DNA from: Erpobdella octoculata
Taxonomy: Eukaryota; Annelida; Clitellata; Hirudinida; Erpobdellidae
DNA: 64,000 nucleotides
Reading direction: 5' to 3'
Assembly: GCA_963978895.1 (NCBI GenBank)
Contig: OZ022243.1
Span: forward strand, 13,409,765-13,473,764
The first letter of the stretch is position 1. Each line of letters starts with the position of its first letter. The translations under genes and the position numbers were made by a program. Shown here one piece after another: positions 11,028-22,744 of the stretch. The notes beneath the pieces were generated by a model. That model ran no database searches. It worked only from the letters and a program-made list of their open reading frames with translations, and was not told where the DNA came from.

Positions 11028-14000
11028 GCATCGATAATTTATATAGCGCAGTACCATGAAATAGTCATCACAAGAGCGCTGTACAAAACGTCAAGAACCT
11101 CGGATAAACACAAAAATAAATAAAATAAATAAATAAATAAAATAAAAATTTTAGTTATAAGACTTAATGAACAGATGAGTTTTAAGAGCTTTTTTAAAAG
11201 CTTCAACAGAACAAGATAAACGAATAGATATGGGAAGACAGTTCCATGCTTTAATAGCAGAGACAGAAAAGGCCCGTTGTCCAAACTTGGTAGTCGTAGC
11301 AGGCACGACCAGGTCTCCAGCGGTCGCAGAACGCAATCGCCGACGGGATTCAACTGAACTCACGGGCAAGCACATTGACGTGATGTATTCAGGCGCGAGT
11401 CCATGCATGGCCTTGAAAACCAGCAGACACAGTTTAAATTCGACACGGTCTCGAGCCCTTAACCAATGAAGCTTGTCACGCATATCTGAGATGTGGTCAA
11501 ATTTCTTCGGACCAAAAACAAGTCTCGCTGCAGTGTTGAGTACTGACTGAAAGCGACAGTGGACATAGTCAGGTTGATCAGCGAGCAGAACGTTGCAATA
11601 GTCGATTTTTGAGACAACAAAGCTATTAACCAGTGACAACGCAACCGATACTGGTATGCATCGTCTGCATGTCTTGAGTTGTCGCAGCTTGTAATAGCAC
11701 TCTCCGACCACCTTGCCCACGTGACCAGTCATGGACATGTCTGAGCTGAGCAGCACACCAAGGTCCCGCACCATAACAGATGAACCACCTAGGTCAATTG
11801 GGCAGCAGTCAAGAATGAGCTGTCGACCTGTCGTGGCACACCACATACATTCAGTTTTGCCAGCATTCAGTTGAAGCCTGTTGGAGGGCATCCACTGTGC
11901 CACCTGTTGTACTGACTCAGCAGTTTTTCTTTTAAGGGTGGCTGCATCAACCGGTCTTCTGCTACAGTACTGTTGAGTGTCATCGGCGTATAAATGTACA
12001 GATAAGCCAAATGACTGAATAATTTTTTCAATGTCAGCAGTATATAAAATGAAAAGTAGTGGTCCAAAGACAGAACCTTGTGGTACACCACAATAGACAG
12101 TGTCGACATGTGACATAGCCCCGCAAAAACTGACAGAGTAAGATCGTTCTGACAAATATGATTTTATCCAGGATAAAGGCGTTGATTGGACGCCAAAGGA
12201 TAACTTAAGTCTCTCCGGCAATATATCATGATCGACCGTGTCGAATTCCGATGAGGTCTAACAACGACAGTAACGCAATGTCGCCAGAGTCAATGGCTAG
12301 GATAATGTCATTGACAACTTTTACGAGTGCACTTTCGGTTGAGCGATGTTGGCGGTAGGCAGACTGAAGCTACGGAAATAACTTGTTGAGATTTAGATAA
12401 GATGTAAGTTGACCAGCAACTACGCGTTCGAGAAATTTTCCAAGTGTGGCCAAGTTGGAGATTGGCCGGTAATTTCTTGGGTCAGACTCGTCCAGGCCGG
12501 TCTTTTTAAGAATCGGTGTCACAGTTGCTGTTTTGAAGGTGGCCGGGACAACACCGCTAGACATCGACAGGTTGAACAGGTCCGTGATGAAAGGGGCCAC
12601 TACGTCAGCACATTCCTTCAACAGCCACATTGGCAGCAGATCGATTGGTGACGACACGGCTGGTGCGGCGCTAATTAGTTTAACCACAGAATTAATATTA
12701 ATTTGTTCAAAGCCTGTAAAAGAGCTATCGCAAAAAACAATACTGTAAGTTGGGTCACCAGCATCAACGGTAGAAGCACGAATGTCATCGACTTTTTTTT
12801 GAAGAACGTCGCTATCGAATCAGCATCGATCGAATCAAAAATCGGTGCAGACGCTTTCTGACGGCCAAGGAGTCGGTCGATAGATCTCCACATCTCACGT
12901 GGTTGCCTTTTTTGACTCAATATATCGGCACCAGAACCGGCTGCGCTTGGAATCGTTAAGCTTGTGCATCGATCGAAATGATGAAAGCCATATGGCACGA
13001 TCAGACTCATTAAGAGTTCGTTTAAAACGGCGCTCAGGTCGACGAACGCAACGTTTTTGTTGCCGACATTCATCATCAAGCCATGCGTCTGAGGATCGCC
13101 GACGACGTGAAATAGTTTTCTCAGGACATGCCGATCCAGTACAGACCGAGTAATGTTATCGAAAACGCCGATCATTTCGTCAACGGATGTTGGTACCTCT
13201 TTCATCGCAGTATTCAATGACTGATGTAGGTCAATACGAAACTGGTTGAAGTCTAGTTTACGCCAGGGTCGTGAGAGAACTTTGATGTAGCAGGCGGCAG
13301 GCGATTCTAAATTGATGTTGAACTGTAGCAGCAGGTGATCTGACAGGCCAGTTTCAAAAGTGTTGACTTGGGAGACGACGTCAGCAGAGCAAGTAACGAT
13401 GATGTCGATCGTCCCACCCATCTTGTGTGTTGGCTGGTGAACGTGCTGAACCAAACCGAACGACGACAGTGTGCTTTGCAGTTGAATCGTGTGCGAGTCG
13501 CTTTGAAGTTCAATGTGTATGTTGATGTCACCTGTGATCAGTGCTGGGTTCTGGAATGATGTCAAATATTCTAGGAGTAAACAGAACTCTTTATGAAACA
13601 TCGTGCACACTTCTTTGGAACCAGGACGATAGATCACGACGACGATGTAGCACGTGCACAGATATATTCGAATTTAGTGAACACAGTTGCTAGCTGTAGT
13701 CTAACCAGTCTGACTCCAGAGCGAGCTATATTCGCTACGCCACCATAGTTGACATAATTTGTATGATTTCGGTCTGACTTTGGGTCAATTTTGCGAGCAC
13801 ATTCAAGGACGGAGAGGCCCTCTGATTTTAAACGACGATTGCATACTGAGTCGGAGTCTTCATGCCACGTTTCGCACAGTGTTAGAATGTCTAGATCATG
13901 ATCGGTCAACAGTTGACGTGCAGCATCGACCTTGTTGTTAATGGAGCGGATGTTAAGAGATCCAAGATTCAGTTTTTTTATCGAGGGGTTAGAGTGTCTT

Positions 14001-14330
14001 TGAAAGCGTAGACGAATGAGATTTGTGCTCGAGCAACTGTCATCAGGAACGATAAGTCGCGGGCCAAGTAGTACGTCTCGTTTTTATTATTTTAATTTTT
14101 CTCTGTATATATTTGCCGGTGCGAGAGCCACGATAGCGTCGCAAACTAAGCTCAGATATGTTGAAAATTGTAGATGGTGAGAGCGAACACCAGAGGCTTC
14201 TTCTAGCCTGCAGCAGTTGGTCACGTGTATACGAATAACGTGCGGAGATTGGAAGTAGCAACGCAGTTGGAACGAAGGAAACCATGGCGCTTTTAAAAAA
14301 AAAATAACGCCAACAATTATAACGGCAATA
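11028..14330 (-). mobile_element. L2/Crack/Daphne-like non-LTR retrotransposon (decayed)
   Basis: A minus-strand LINE with a short 3' UTR holding the AGCGCT and GCGCTATATAAAT words, ending in (ATT)n. The 5' limit is approximate: it is set by an ATG in GCGCCATGG context at 14285, a few tens of bases before A-rich sequence. It lies entirely within the hAT element and is therefore younger than it. The clade is chosen from the style of the RT (ILYTADI, then HLYADDT) and the tail. CR1 and I-like relatives remain possible. Confidence 0.8.
11151..14285 (-). pseudogene. LINE ORF2 relic: apurinic endonuclease plus reverse transcriptase
   Basis: Pieces in order on the minus strand: an N-terminal ORF2 leader (RYSYTRDQLLQARR, about 14245-14200) and an APE-type endonuclease in several frames: LNLGSLNIRSINNKVDA, LTLCETW, MIYRPGS, ALITGDINIHIE, then GGTIDIIVTC at about 13410 and GLSDHLLLQF at about 13340. 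The RT follows: DPRNYRPISNLATLGKFLE (12480), motif A LLDL with a 1-bp shift near 12248, [16 protein letters not shown] (12090), and HLYADDT (11985). The C-terminal region follows ([12 protein letters not shown], ending in KTHLF), with a stop at 11151. At least one stop (12370) and several shifts inactivate it. The last ORF (12221-11151, 356 codons) is intact, so decay is moderate. Confidence 0.88.
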
Positions 14331-14490
14331 GTTGATGCAGAAGTTAGTTTCTAAAAATCCATTAGAATCCATTAGTGCAAAAAAGTAAAAAAAAAAAAAA
14401 ACAAAAAAAAAAACAAAATTAGTAATTAGCAGAAAGCAGCGTTTGCACGGCTGATGCATAAATAGCTTCAAGTATGAAGATGAAGATTAA

Positions 14491-14664
14491 CTCCGCCTTG
14501 CTAATTGCGAGCCAGTCCCAAGCCTGGAGAAAGGAGGAGGGAAAAGTAAAAAGGATCAAATTCTGATCCACGACAGGAAGTACTCAAGTGCTTCCTACAT
14601 ACAGCCATTAGAGTCTTAAAACACCTGGTGTAAAGGACTATAAACTATTATAAAAAAAAAAAAA
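14491..14664 (+). mobile_element. SINE-like poly(A) retroinsert with perfect TSD
   Basis: 174 bp from CTCCGCCTTGCTAATTGC to a terminal A14 run, flanked by AGATGAAGATTAA at 14478-14490 and 14665-14677, a perfect 13-bp TSD. The poly(A) tail plus a long TSD is the signature of LINE-machinery retrotransposition. I see no clear A/B-box pair or tRNA head, so it may be a SINE, a 5'-truncated LINE end or a small processed RNA. There is no protein. Internal words are GAGCCAGTCCCAAGCCTGG and AAAGGAGGAGGG. Confidence 0.75.
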
Positions 14665-14946
14665 AGATGAAGATTAAATCAATTAATTATTAGCAAACTA
14701 GATATCGATTTAAACGACTTTAGTTAAAAAAATTTTAACTGACAAATGAAAGATAATAAAATGTATTATCCGAGGTTAAATTCGATAAAAACGTGCCACA
14801 TAAACTGACGCGTCCGGCAGCTACAAGAGCGCCATTTGACCCCATTCATCATATGTAATTCTATAACTCTGTCATAATGAACTACAACATCAAAATGAGT
14901 TTTACAGATCTAATTATATTAAAATACCACTAAATACAATATATAA

Positions 14947-15147
14947 TTATAAACTCACTTTAATAGGCTTTTTCAAATTCTGGCGTGACTTGTTGTGAGA
15001 CGAAATAGATTTCTTCGATAAACTAAAACCAGGTAGACAAAGCAGGCAGCGATAAAAGGAATTATCAGCTTTATCAGCAGGACCGATATCCATGAAAAAG
15101 TTTTTCGGAACTTCTAACCGATCACTAATTGTTGTTGACAGAGACAT
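14947..15147 (-). pseudogene. BED-like zinc-finger exon of hAT transposase (first exon)
   Basis: The minus-strand ORF starts at an ATG at 15147 and encodes a short finger: SFYRCLLCLPG (C-x2-C), then SSHNKSRQNLKKPIK, resembling the BED/ZBED finger at the N-terminus of hAT transposases with one His position read as Pro. Directly after LKKPIK is AAAGTGAGTT, a good GT splice donor, so this looks like exon 1 of a spliced transposase. It lies 320 bp from the right TIR, where a transposase start is expected. No catalytic exon is found downstream, so the element is non-autonomous. Confidence 0.6.
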
Positions 15148-15465
15148 TATAACTATAACGCCTTTCTAAACAAACTTATCGAACGAAAACCACACCATTC
15201 AAACGGGAAAAAGGAAACAAGTTACCAAAGCACGCATCGATATCTACGATAATAAGTTTTCTATGTTGAATGACAACAGAAATTTTAATTTCCTTCTACT
15301 AAAAAAAATTCAGTTTTTTAATAATTAAAAAAAAATATTGGCTATTGGCTATTGGCTAATTTTGGCTTAAAAAGTATTTACGATACCCAGTCAATACTTC
15401 ATCGTAAAAGTATTGACAATATCATCTCCAATAGCAAATAAATATTACCAATCATAACAACCCTG

Positions 15466-18125
15466 CAGATGGTATTCGGGTGACATAATACATAATACTG
15501 ACATCATTGCGCTTTTATGTTAGGAACCAGCACTTGACGCACGCTTCGCTCGCGAAGCGTGTGAGTTTTGTCATAATAATAGTAATTTACATAAAGGTAA
15601 TTTTACTCAAAAAACACAAAAACTGCCTACTAAGAAATAAACCTATAATGGCTGATATTTACAAACACCGCCTACAAAAAAAACTTTTAATCGTCTACGA
15701 AAAAACAACATTTAATGACTGATAGCGGAAATAACGCCTACGAAAAAACCGCTCTGTAAAGGCTGATATCTGAAAAAACCGCCTACAAAAAAACCAACCA
15801 TAACAGGTGATATTGAAATATTCCGCCTACAACTTGTTTACATTGTGTGATGACGTACTCTCAAAAATAATGGGAAAACCCGCCTTCGGTGATTTGATTA
15901 TTTTCAACTTGTTTATATTGAGTGATGAGGTACGCTCAAAGTTGGGAAAACCCGCCGAAGAACTACTTCGGAGATTTGTTTATTTTCAACTTGTTTATGT
16001 TTTGTTTTGACGTACGCTATAATTTTGGAAAACCCCGCTCGGTAATTTGTTTATTGTCAACTTGTTTATACTGCGTGATGACGTAAGCTCAAAATTTGGA
16101 AAAACTCGCTCGGTGATTTGTTTATTTTCAACTTGCTTATGTTGTGTGATGACGTACTTCAAAATTTGGAAAAAGCCGCTTGGTGATTTGTTTATTTACA
16201 ACTTGTTTGTATTGTGTGATGACGTAATCTCAAACTTTGGAAAACCCGCTAACCGTCTACTTCGGTGATTTGTTTGTTTTCAACTTGTTTATACTAAGTG
16301 ATGACGTACCAGGCATTATATATATCCGCAAAGCGTAGAACCGTCGCGACTAATAACATTTTTATTTAAACATTTTAACAAAAAAGTGCCCTAACAAACT
16401 GTGTTCAGCGTCTCATAATCTATAAACGTGAGATTTTTCAGACCTGCAAATAGTAATCGGGTGACATAATACATAATACATATTACTGACATCATTCTGC
16501 TTTTATAGTAGGAACCAACACCTGACGCACGCTTCGCGCGCAAAGCGTGTGAGTTTTTTCAGCTAGTCGCAGATGATTTTTCACTTGAAAACGTTTTGGA
16601 ATGGTCTTCTATTTGAATGGCTAAATTTGAAAAAACCGCCTACGGAAAAAACAACATTTAATGGCTGATATTGGTAAAACCGCCTACGAATAAAACCATC
16701 TCTATTTATTTTCAACTTTTTTATAATGTGTGATGACGTAATCTCAAAATTATTGGAAAAACACGCTTTCGGTGTTTTGTTTATTTTCAACTTGTTTATA
16801 TTGTGTGATGACGTAATCTCAAAATTATTGGGAAAACCCGCCTCCGGTGATTTATTTATTTTCAACTTGTTTATATTGAAAGATGACGTACGATGCATTA
16901 TATATATCCGCAAAGCGTTAAACTTTCGCGGCTAATAACTTTTATTTAAACATTTTAACAAAAAAGTGCCCTAACAAGCCGTGTTCAGCGTCTCATAATC
17001 TTTAAACGTGAGTTTTTTTAGATCTGCAGATGCTATTCAGGTAACATACATACTTACTGACATCATTGCGCTTTTATAGTAGGAACCAGCACTTGACGCA
17101 CGCTTCGCGCGCGAAGCGTGTGAGTTTTTACATATTATTAGTAAAGGTAGTTGCACTCAGATCACACTCTAAGCTAAAAAAAACACCAATGCGCTGTTAT
17201 AGTAATAACTTTACGCACGCTTCGCAAGCAAAGCGTGCGACTATTTTAGGCAGTAGCAGATGATTTCTTACTTGAACACATATTGGAATGGTCTTCTCTT
17301 TGATTTGATGATTTTGGAAAAACGCCTATGGAAAAAAACTTTTAATGGGCGATATTGGAAAAAAACCGCCTACGAAAAAACCACATTTATTAAGTGATAG
17401 TGAAAAAACCGCCTACGAAAAACACAATATTTATTGAATGGGATCGGAAAAGAAGCCTACAAAAAACACAATATTTAATTCGTAGGCGGTTTTTACCAAT
17501 ATCAACTATTGAAGGTCGGTTTTTTTCGTAGGCGGTTTTTTTTTCAATTTCAGCCGTTAGAGTTTATTTTTTCGTAATCGGTTTCTCAATATCTGCTATT
17601 CAAAGAGACTACCAGTTAAAAACGTGCTCAAGTACAAAATTGTTTGCGATTGGCGGAAAAAACTCCCACGCGGCGGGTTTTTCCCAATTTTGAGATTACG
17701 TCATCACACAATATAAACAAATTGAATATAAAAAAATCACCGAAGTAGACGGCCGTCGGGTTTTTCAGATTTTTGCGATTACGTCATCACACAATATAAA
17801 CAAGTTGAAAATAAACAAATCGCCGAAGTAGAATATGCACGACGGCGGTTTTTTCGTAGGCGGTTAGTAAAATGTGTATTTTTATAGGTGCTTTTTTCTA
17901 TTATCAACCATGAAAGCTTGGTTTTTTCGTAGGCGGTTTTTTCCATATCATTAAGTAGAGATTGTTTTTTTTGTAGTCGATATTTGTCATTGTCAGCCAT
18001 TAAAGGTTGTTTTTTTGGCATTTTTTTTTATATCAACAACTAAAGGTTGTTATTCTTAAGGTTATATTTGTCTATATCAGCCAATAGAGGTTGGTTTTTT
18101 TTTGTAGGCGGTTTTATTCATTATC
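15466..18125. repeat. modular hairpin repeat family, forward block then inverted block
   Basis: Forward order: the GGGTGACATAATACATAATAC link; a GC-rich hairpin (CGCTTCGCTCGCGAAGCG, 15543); 50-bp modules with CCGCCTACGAAAAAAC (15650-15830); seven 75-bp CAACTTGTTTATATTG/GATGACGTA modules (15823-16310); the TATATATCCGCAAAGCG block; then a second round (hairpin 16531, modules 16620-16890). A third round has paired hairpins at 17100 and 17215. At about 17480 the 50-bp modules switch to the reverse strand (CGTAGGCGGTTTTT) and run reversed to 18125. There are no credible genes. Confidence 0.8.
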
Positions 18126-18190
18126 AGCCATTCATTGATGATCTATGTAAGCAATTATCAGCCATTCATTGATGATCTATGTAAGCAAGC
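18118..18190. repeat. direct duplication next to the LINE 5' side
   Basis: The phrase TTATCAGCCATTCATTGATG followed by ATCTATGTAAGCAA occurs twice in tandem (about 34 bp each). It lies just before the 5' flank of the CR1-like LINE. It could be a slippage duplication or part of the insertion junction. No matching copy was found at the LINE 3' side. Confidence 0.6.
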
Positions 18191-18433
18191 ATGGCGTGTT
18201 TATTTCTCATGCCCTTGATTTTCTATTTGAACATCTTATAACATTATAATTTCTAGTTTTATAACTTTTATTAATTAAATAATAGTTTCACACTCGTTTG
18301 CACCAATAATTTTCACTTTACCGAACGTTTTTATAAGCTTCGCCGCCGAACGTTATTAACCTATTACTGCTCAGCACTGGATTTATCACTAATTTCGTGG
18401 TTACTCTATCTTTAATTGATTTTTTAACTGCAT

Positions 18434-19240
18434 TTGAAAATGCCACCAAAAAGTGCGAACGATATCAAAAGTAGAATTGAGCTGTACGCAGGTCAGCCAG
18501 TGACGCTAGAAAACATCGACACTTGGCTTGCGGCGCTTATAACAGAAGTTGGTTTACTCAAATCTACTGTGGCTGAACTGAAGGTCTCATTAACCCAGAA
18601 AGAAAACAGAATCCAGGAACTCGAGGCATCGAAATTAAATTTGTCACCCGACAACCAATTCTTTTCCTATGCAGCCATTGCTAATGCTAATCCAAATGAA
18701 AAACAATCGCCGGTTGAAATTGCGGTACTTGCTGCGGTCAGAAAAGAAAAGACTCGTTCACAACAAATTGAGCGCAATGTGATTATCCACGGAGTTGCAA
18801 AGAGTGGAACTGATCAAGATGCTGATAGAGATGACATAACAAAGGTTGATGAAATTCTAAACGTTTTACAAATAAAAAGAGCAGATGTTAAGAGACAAGC
18901 GCGTTTAAAGAGAAAAGATAGTGCTGTGTCATCGTCGAGTGAGAAGAGTGAGCTAATTATTCTCGAGCTCAAAAGCATCGAAGCGAAACAAAAAGCTTGC
19001 TCCAACGCCCGAAAACTACGGCAACACAGCAACATGAATGGGATTTACGTAAACGAAGACAAAACAGTGGCACAACGAGATGCAGAGAGAGTCCTTCGTA
19101 AAGAAAGAAACTCGAGAAACGATTGTCTTGACGAGTCTGACGAAAATGGGAGGCGTTTCGGGATTGAAGATGGAAAGAAATTCTACTGGGCCATTCGCGA
19201 TGGCACAGTTAGAAAAGTATTTCTTAAACCTACCTAAAAG
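18434..19240 (+). CDS. LINE ORF1 protein (coiled coil plus RRM-type RNA-binding domain)
   Basis: 267 codons from ATG in the context GAAAATGCC. Residues about 35-75 form a heptad-like coiled coil (LITEVGLLKSTVAELKVSL), suited to trimerisation. Residues about 110-235 resemble the RNA-binding half of L1-type ORF1p: the start QIERNVIIHGVAKSG, the central LKRKDSAVSS and SELIILELKSIEAK, and a C-terminal YVNEDKTVAQRDAERVLRKE, the counterpart of the usual DLT-x-x-QR signature. Such proteins coat LINE RNA and act as nucleic-acid chaperones. The stop lies about 40 bp inside the start of ORF2, an overlap common in LINEs. The frame is intact, so it is potentially functional. Confidence 0.82.
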
Positions 19241-22200
19241 TACTCTCAACCAAAGTCTCGACTTGCCACCCCAACATCACAGTAACTCAGCTTTGCATTC
19301 TTTATATGCCGCTTCCAACACATCGGATTCATCAATACTCTCATCTTCCTTGTCAAACAAATCACTTCATTTGGTCAACTCAGCATCAGTCACTAACGAA
19401 AATACCATTTCCAAATATTTTATAAATCACCCCAACCATATTACTTCATCATCAGGCTCTGGGAAGCAAAATCAAACAGTTAACGCTCGTACGAATGAAC
19501 TTTCTATAAGGTGCTTCTATGCCAATGCTACCTCTTTGTTAAATAAAATGGATGAACTGAATTTTAAATTGAAAGCTCTCGTATATCCAGAACTACTATG
19601 TTTCTCTGAAACCTGGTTCCACAAAGACCTCACGCTCGAAATTCAAAACTACAGCCACTTTGTCAAATCGAGAACCAAAAAAGACAGTCACGGGGGAGTT
19701 GCCATTTACGTACGAAACGACTTCGAAGCTTCTGAAATAAACGATTTGATTCTAATAGGACACACAAGTGAACAAATATGGTGTACAGTACCAATCGGAA
19801 AAGTAAAACTCCTAATCGGATGCATCTATAGGCCACCAACTACGTCAAAATACTACTCAGAATCCATAAATGATGAGATTAATCGCTCAATAATGCGTGC
19901 GACCCAGCTAGTCAACGAAAGAAAATACGACAACCTACTGATTGTTGGTGATTTTAACTACCCTAACATCTATTGGAACAACGACGGTGGAATTCTGAAA
20001 AATTCGGATGAAACATCTAAGAAATTTCTTAAAAATATTAATACCAACTTCTTAACACAAGCCGTTACTGAACCTACGCTTGGCGAAAATACACTTGATC
20101 TTATTTTTGTCAACGATCCTCTTTCAATCTTTGATGTTCAGCTCCACGAACCTATTAGTCTATCTGACAAGATGCATCTCCACTCTTCTCTTTACTGGGA
20201 ACTTTACCTAGGAGCCAACACTCCTAGTTCTGTTCTTCTCAGACCTGCATTTGAAAAAGGCAACTATATGGAACTCAACAAATATTTTAGCAGCATTGAC
20301 TGGCGATTGTTTCTGGCTGGAAAGACAACAAACGAATGTTATGATATTTTTCTGGAATACTTCGAGTTCGGCTGCAATAAGTTCATCCCAAAACGAAAAT
20401 CTACTCTTCTTCAGAAATTTGATGCTAAGTGGTTCAACAAGGGGGTCGAAATTGCCATTAAAGCCAAATACAAAGCTTTTGTCGCCTGGAGAGCTGCCTC
20501 ACTCTCTAAAAAAAACTACTCAAATATCAATTCAACAAAGCTTGTCGTCTGGTGAAAAAGCAAGTCTTCAAGGCTATCATAAACTATGAGAGGTCAATTG
20601 CTGATAGTTGTAAGTCTAGTTTAAAGCCTCTATATAACTACATCAATAGTCATAAGAGGAATAAAGACAGAATAAGATCGCTAAGCCGAGCTGACGGATC
20701 ACTTACAACTGACAAAAATGAAATCGTAGAAATTCTTAATGATCAGTTCTTTTCAGCTTTTGGCTCGGACAAACCCATTGAGTCTATTCCTCGGGTAGTA
20801 AGCTCAGACAAACGGTTTGAGGGAATAGACTCTTCTGTGTTTGATCCAACAGCAATTGGAAATCTTCTCAGAAAACTTGATAGGAAAAAGCCAGCGGGCA
20901 CTGACAATATTCATCCTTTCATACTCTCTGAATGCTCTTCATCACTTTCACTGCCTATCTCGCTTATCTTCAACAGGTCATATGACGAAGGTGAAATTCC
21001 AGTTTCCTGGTCTCTCGCCAACATATCTCCTATTTTTAAAAAAAAGGGTCAAAAGTTACAGCTGTAAACTATCGTCCTGTTTCCCTCACTTCGGTGCTCT
21101 GCAAGGTGATGGAGAAGATAATCAGAAGCTCTATGCTTAAGTTTCTAGTAGACAATAATCTCATCAGTCCGAATCAACATGGATTTGTGTTCTCCAAGTC
21201 CTGCACTACAAATCTTTTAGAATCTCTTGATATCATAACATACGCAATGTCCAAACGTCACGAAGTCATCATGGTTCTTCTTGATTTTGCAAAGGCATTC
21301 GACAAAGTGTGTCACGAACATCTACTCACTAAAATTAAAGCACTTGGATTCGACGACAAAACTAACAATTGGATAAAAGCATTCCTTTCGAACAGACATC
21401 AGAGAGTGATTATGGGCACGCATGCTTCAGGCTGGAAAAAAGTCCTCAGCGGTGTGCCTCAGGGCTCTGTGCTAGGGCCTCTACTTTTTGTCATTTTCAT
21501 CAACGACATGCCACTTCTGGTTCATCATTTCTGCAAGCTTTTCGCCGACGACACAAAACTCATTGCTATCATCCGCAACGCAAATGACCGATCATTGCTA
21601 CAGAGGGACCTTGATATGCTAACAAAATGGTCTCACGAATGGCTCATGTGCTTTAACGAAGATAAATGTAAAGTCATGTATTTTGAAAAACGTAAGTGCA
21701 ACGTTCTTAACACTGGCTTTATTGAGGACACCGAATTTTTAAACTTTCCTTTGGACGCGATGGATCCGCACCACATACACCAGAAGTTTACAATGACCGA
21801 TGCTGATGGACATTCCCACATCCTCAGCGAAACCATGGTTGAGCGTGATCTGGGCATCTACGTTGACAACAAACTAAGCTGGACGAATCAAATAGAGAAC
21901 TCGAAGGCGAAAGCTTATGCGGCGCTTGCAACACTCAAGCGCACGTTCATTTACTGGACGACTCACACATTGAAAATCCTCTTTAGCACATATGTAAGAC
22001 CTCACCTTGAATACTGTGCTTCTGTGTGGAAACCTTGCAGAATAGAAGACATAATATCACTCGAATCTGTTCAACGCAATGCAACCAAATTAATTCCTCA
22101 AATTCGATCATTGCCTTATTCTGAGAGACTGGCTGCAATCGGCCTTCCTTATTTGTTTGAGAGAATGACTAGAGGAGACCTCATACAATATTTTAAAATT

Positions 22201-22506
22201 GTCAAGGGGTTTAACAAAGTCAATTGGGTTAACCCAAATCAACCGTTTCCTTCAGCAAGGATAGATGGACCAGCTGGTGGTATTCGTGCAAATAATGATC
22301 ATCGTCTGAAACGAGAAGCCATTACAAACTATCGACCCCGTGAACACTTCTTCAGCAACAGAGTCCTGGCAATTTGGAACGTACTGCCGAACGAAATAAC
22401 TTGCACCAATTCAGTTAATGCTTTCAAAAACAAGCTTGACACCTTTTTGATTGAATATTACAGAAAGGACGATTTTCATTTAAAACTTGTGAATTTATTG
22501 AACTGA
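19200..22506 (+). pseudogene. LINE ORF2: APE endonuclease plus reverse transcriptase, two frame breaks
   Basis: The likely start is the ATG at 19200, overlapping ORF1 in another frame. The endonuclease shows SIRCFYANATSLLNKMDEL (about 19505), LCFSETWF, GGVAIYVRND, IGCIYRPP, LLIVGDFNYPNIYW, ENTLDLIFVND (about 20090) and LSDKMHLH. A single-base shift near 20530 moves reading to the frame of KKQVFKAIINYERS. A second shift lies in an A8 run at 21038-21045. The RT follows: VNYRPVSLTSVLCKVMEKII (21067), LLDFAKAFDKVCHEHLL (motif A, 21280), SGVPQGSVLGPLLFVIFIND (motif B, 21450) and LFADDTKL (motif C, 21539). The C-terminus has RPHLEYCASVW, YSERL and RGDLIQYFKI, as in CR1-type LINEs. It stops at 22506. 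With only two indels, assembly error is possible. Confidence 0.88.
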
Positions 22507-22650
22507 ATTTTCATTTTGTTTTTGTTTAGTAAGGTTCTACCATAGCCGAAGCTACTTTAATAGTAGCTGAAGACCTCGATAGGGGTCCGGCATCGCATAG
22601 CGTCAGGTGACACTATGCTGTAGAAAATAAACATTATCATTATTATCAAA

Positions 22651-22744
22651 CATAAAACCTGCCCAAAACGGGCTGAAAAAACTCATAAGCTTCGCGCGCA
22701 AAAGCGTGCATCAAGTGCTGGGCCATAACAAAAAAGCGCAATGA
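22651..22744. repeat. hairpin-family fragment leading into heptamer array
   Basis: It contains CTGAAAAAACTCATAAGC, the hairpin CTTCGCGCGCAAAAGCGTG and AAGCGCAATGATG, the exact words that precede the short ATGTATT motif in other family copies. This shows the long array was born inside a family member. Confidence 0.75.

Larger units (their letters stand above)
18190..22650 (+). mobile_element. CR1/Jockey-superfamily LINE, nearly full length
   Basis: The element has a non-coding 5' region, ORF1 (18434), an overlapping ORF2 (19200) and a 3' region ending in GAAAATAAACATTATCATTATTATC, after which hairpin-family sequence resumes (22650). The 5' limit is uncertain and no TSD was identified. The two ORFs are almost complete, with only two single-base frame breaks, so this is among the youngest coding elements in the window. 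Confidence 0.82.

Noticed and set aside
15543..17240. Regular short palindromes as a CRISPR array
   Set aside because: Spacing is irregular, flanks are shared rather than unique spacers, there is no cas-like gene, and the host is eukaryotic.
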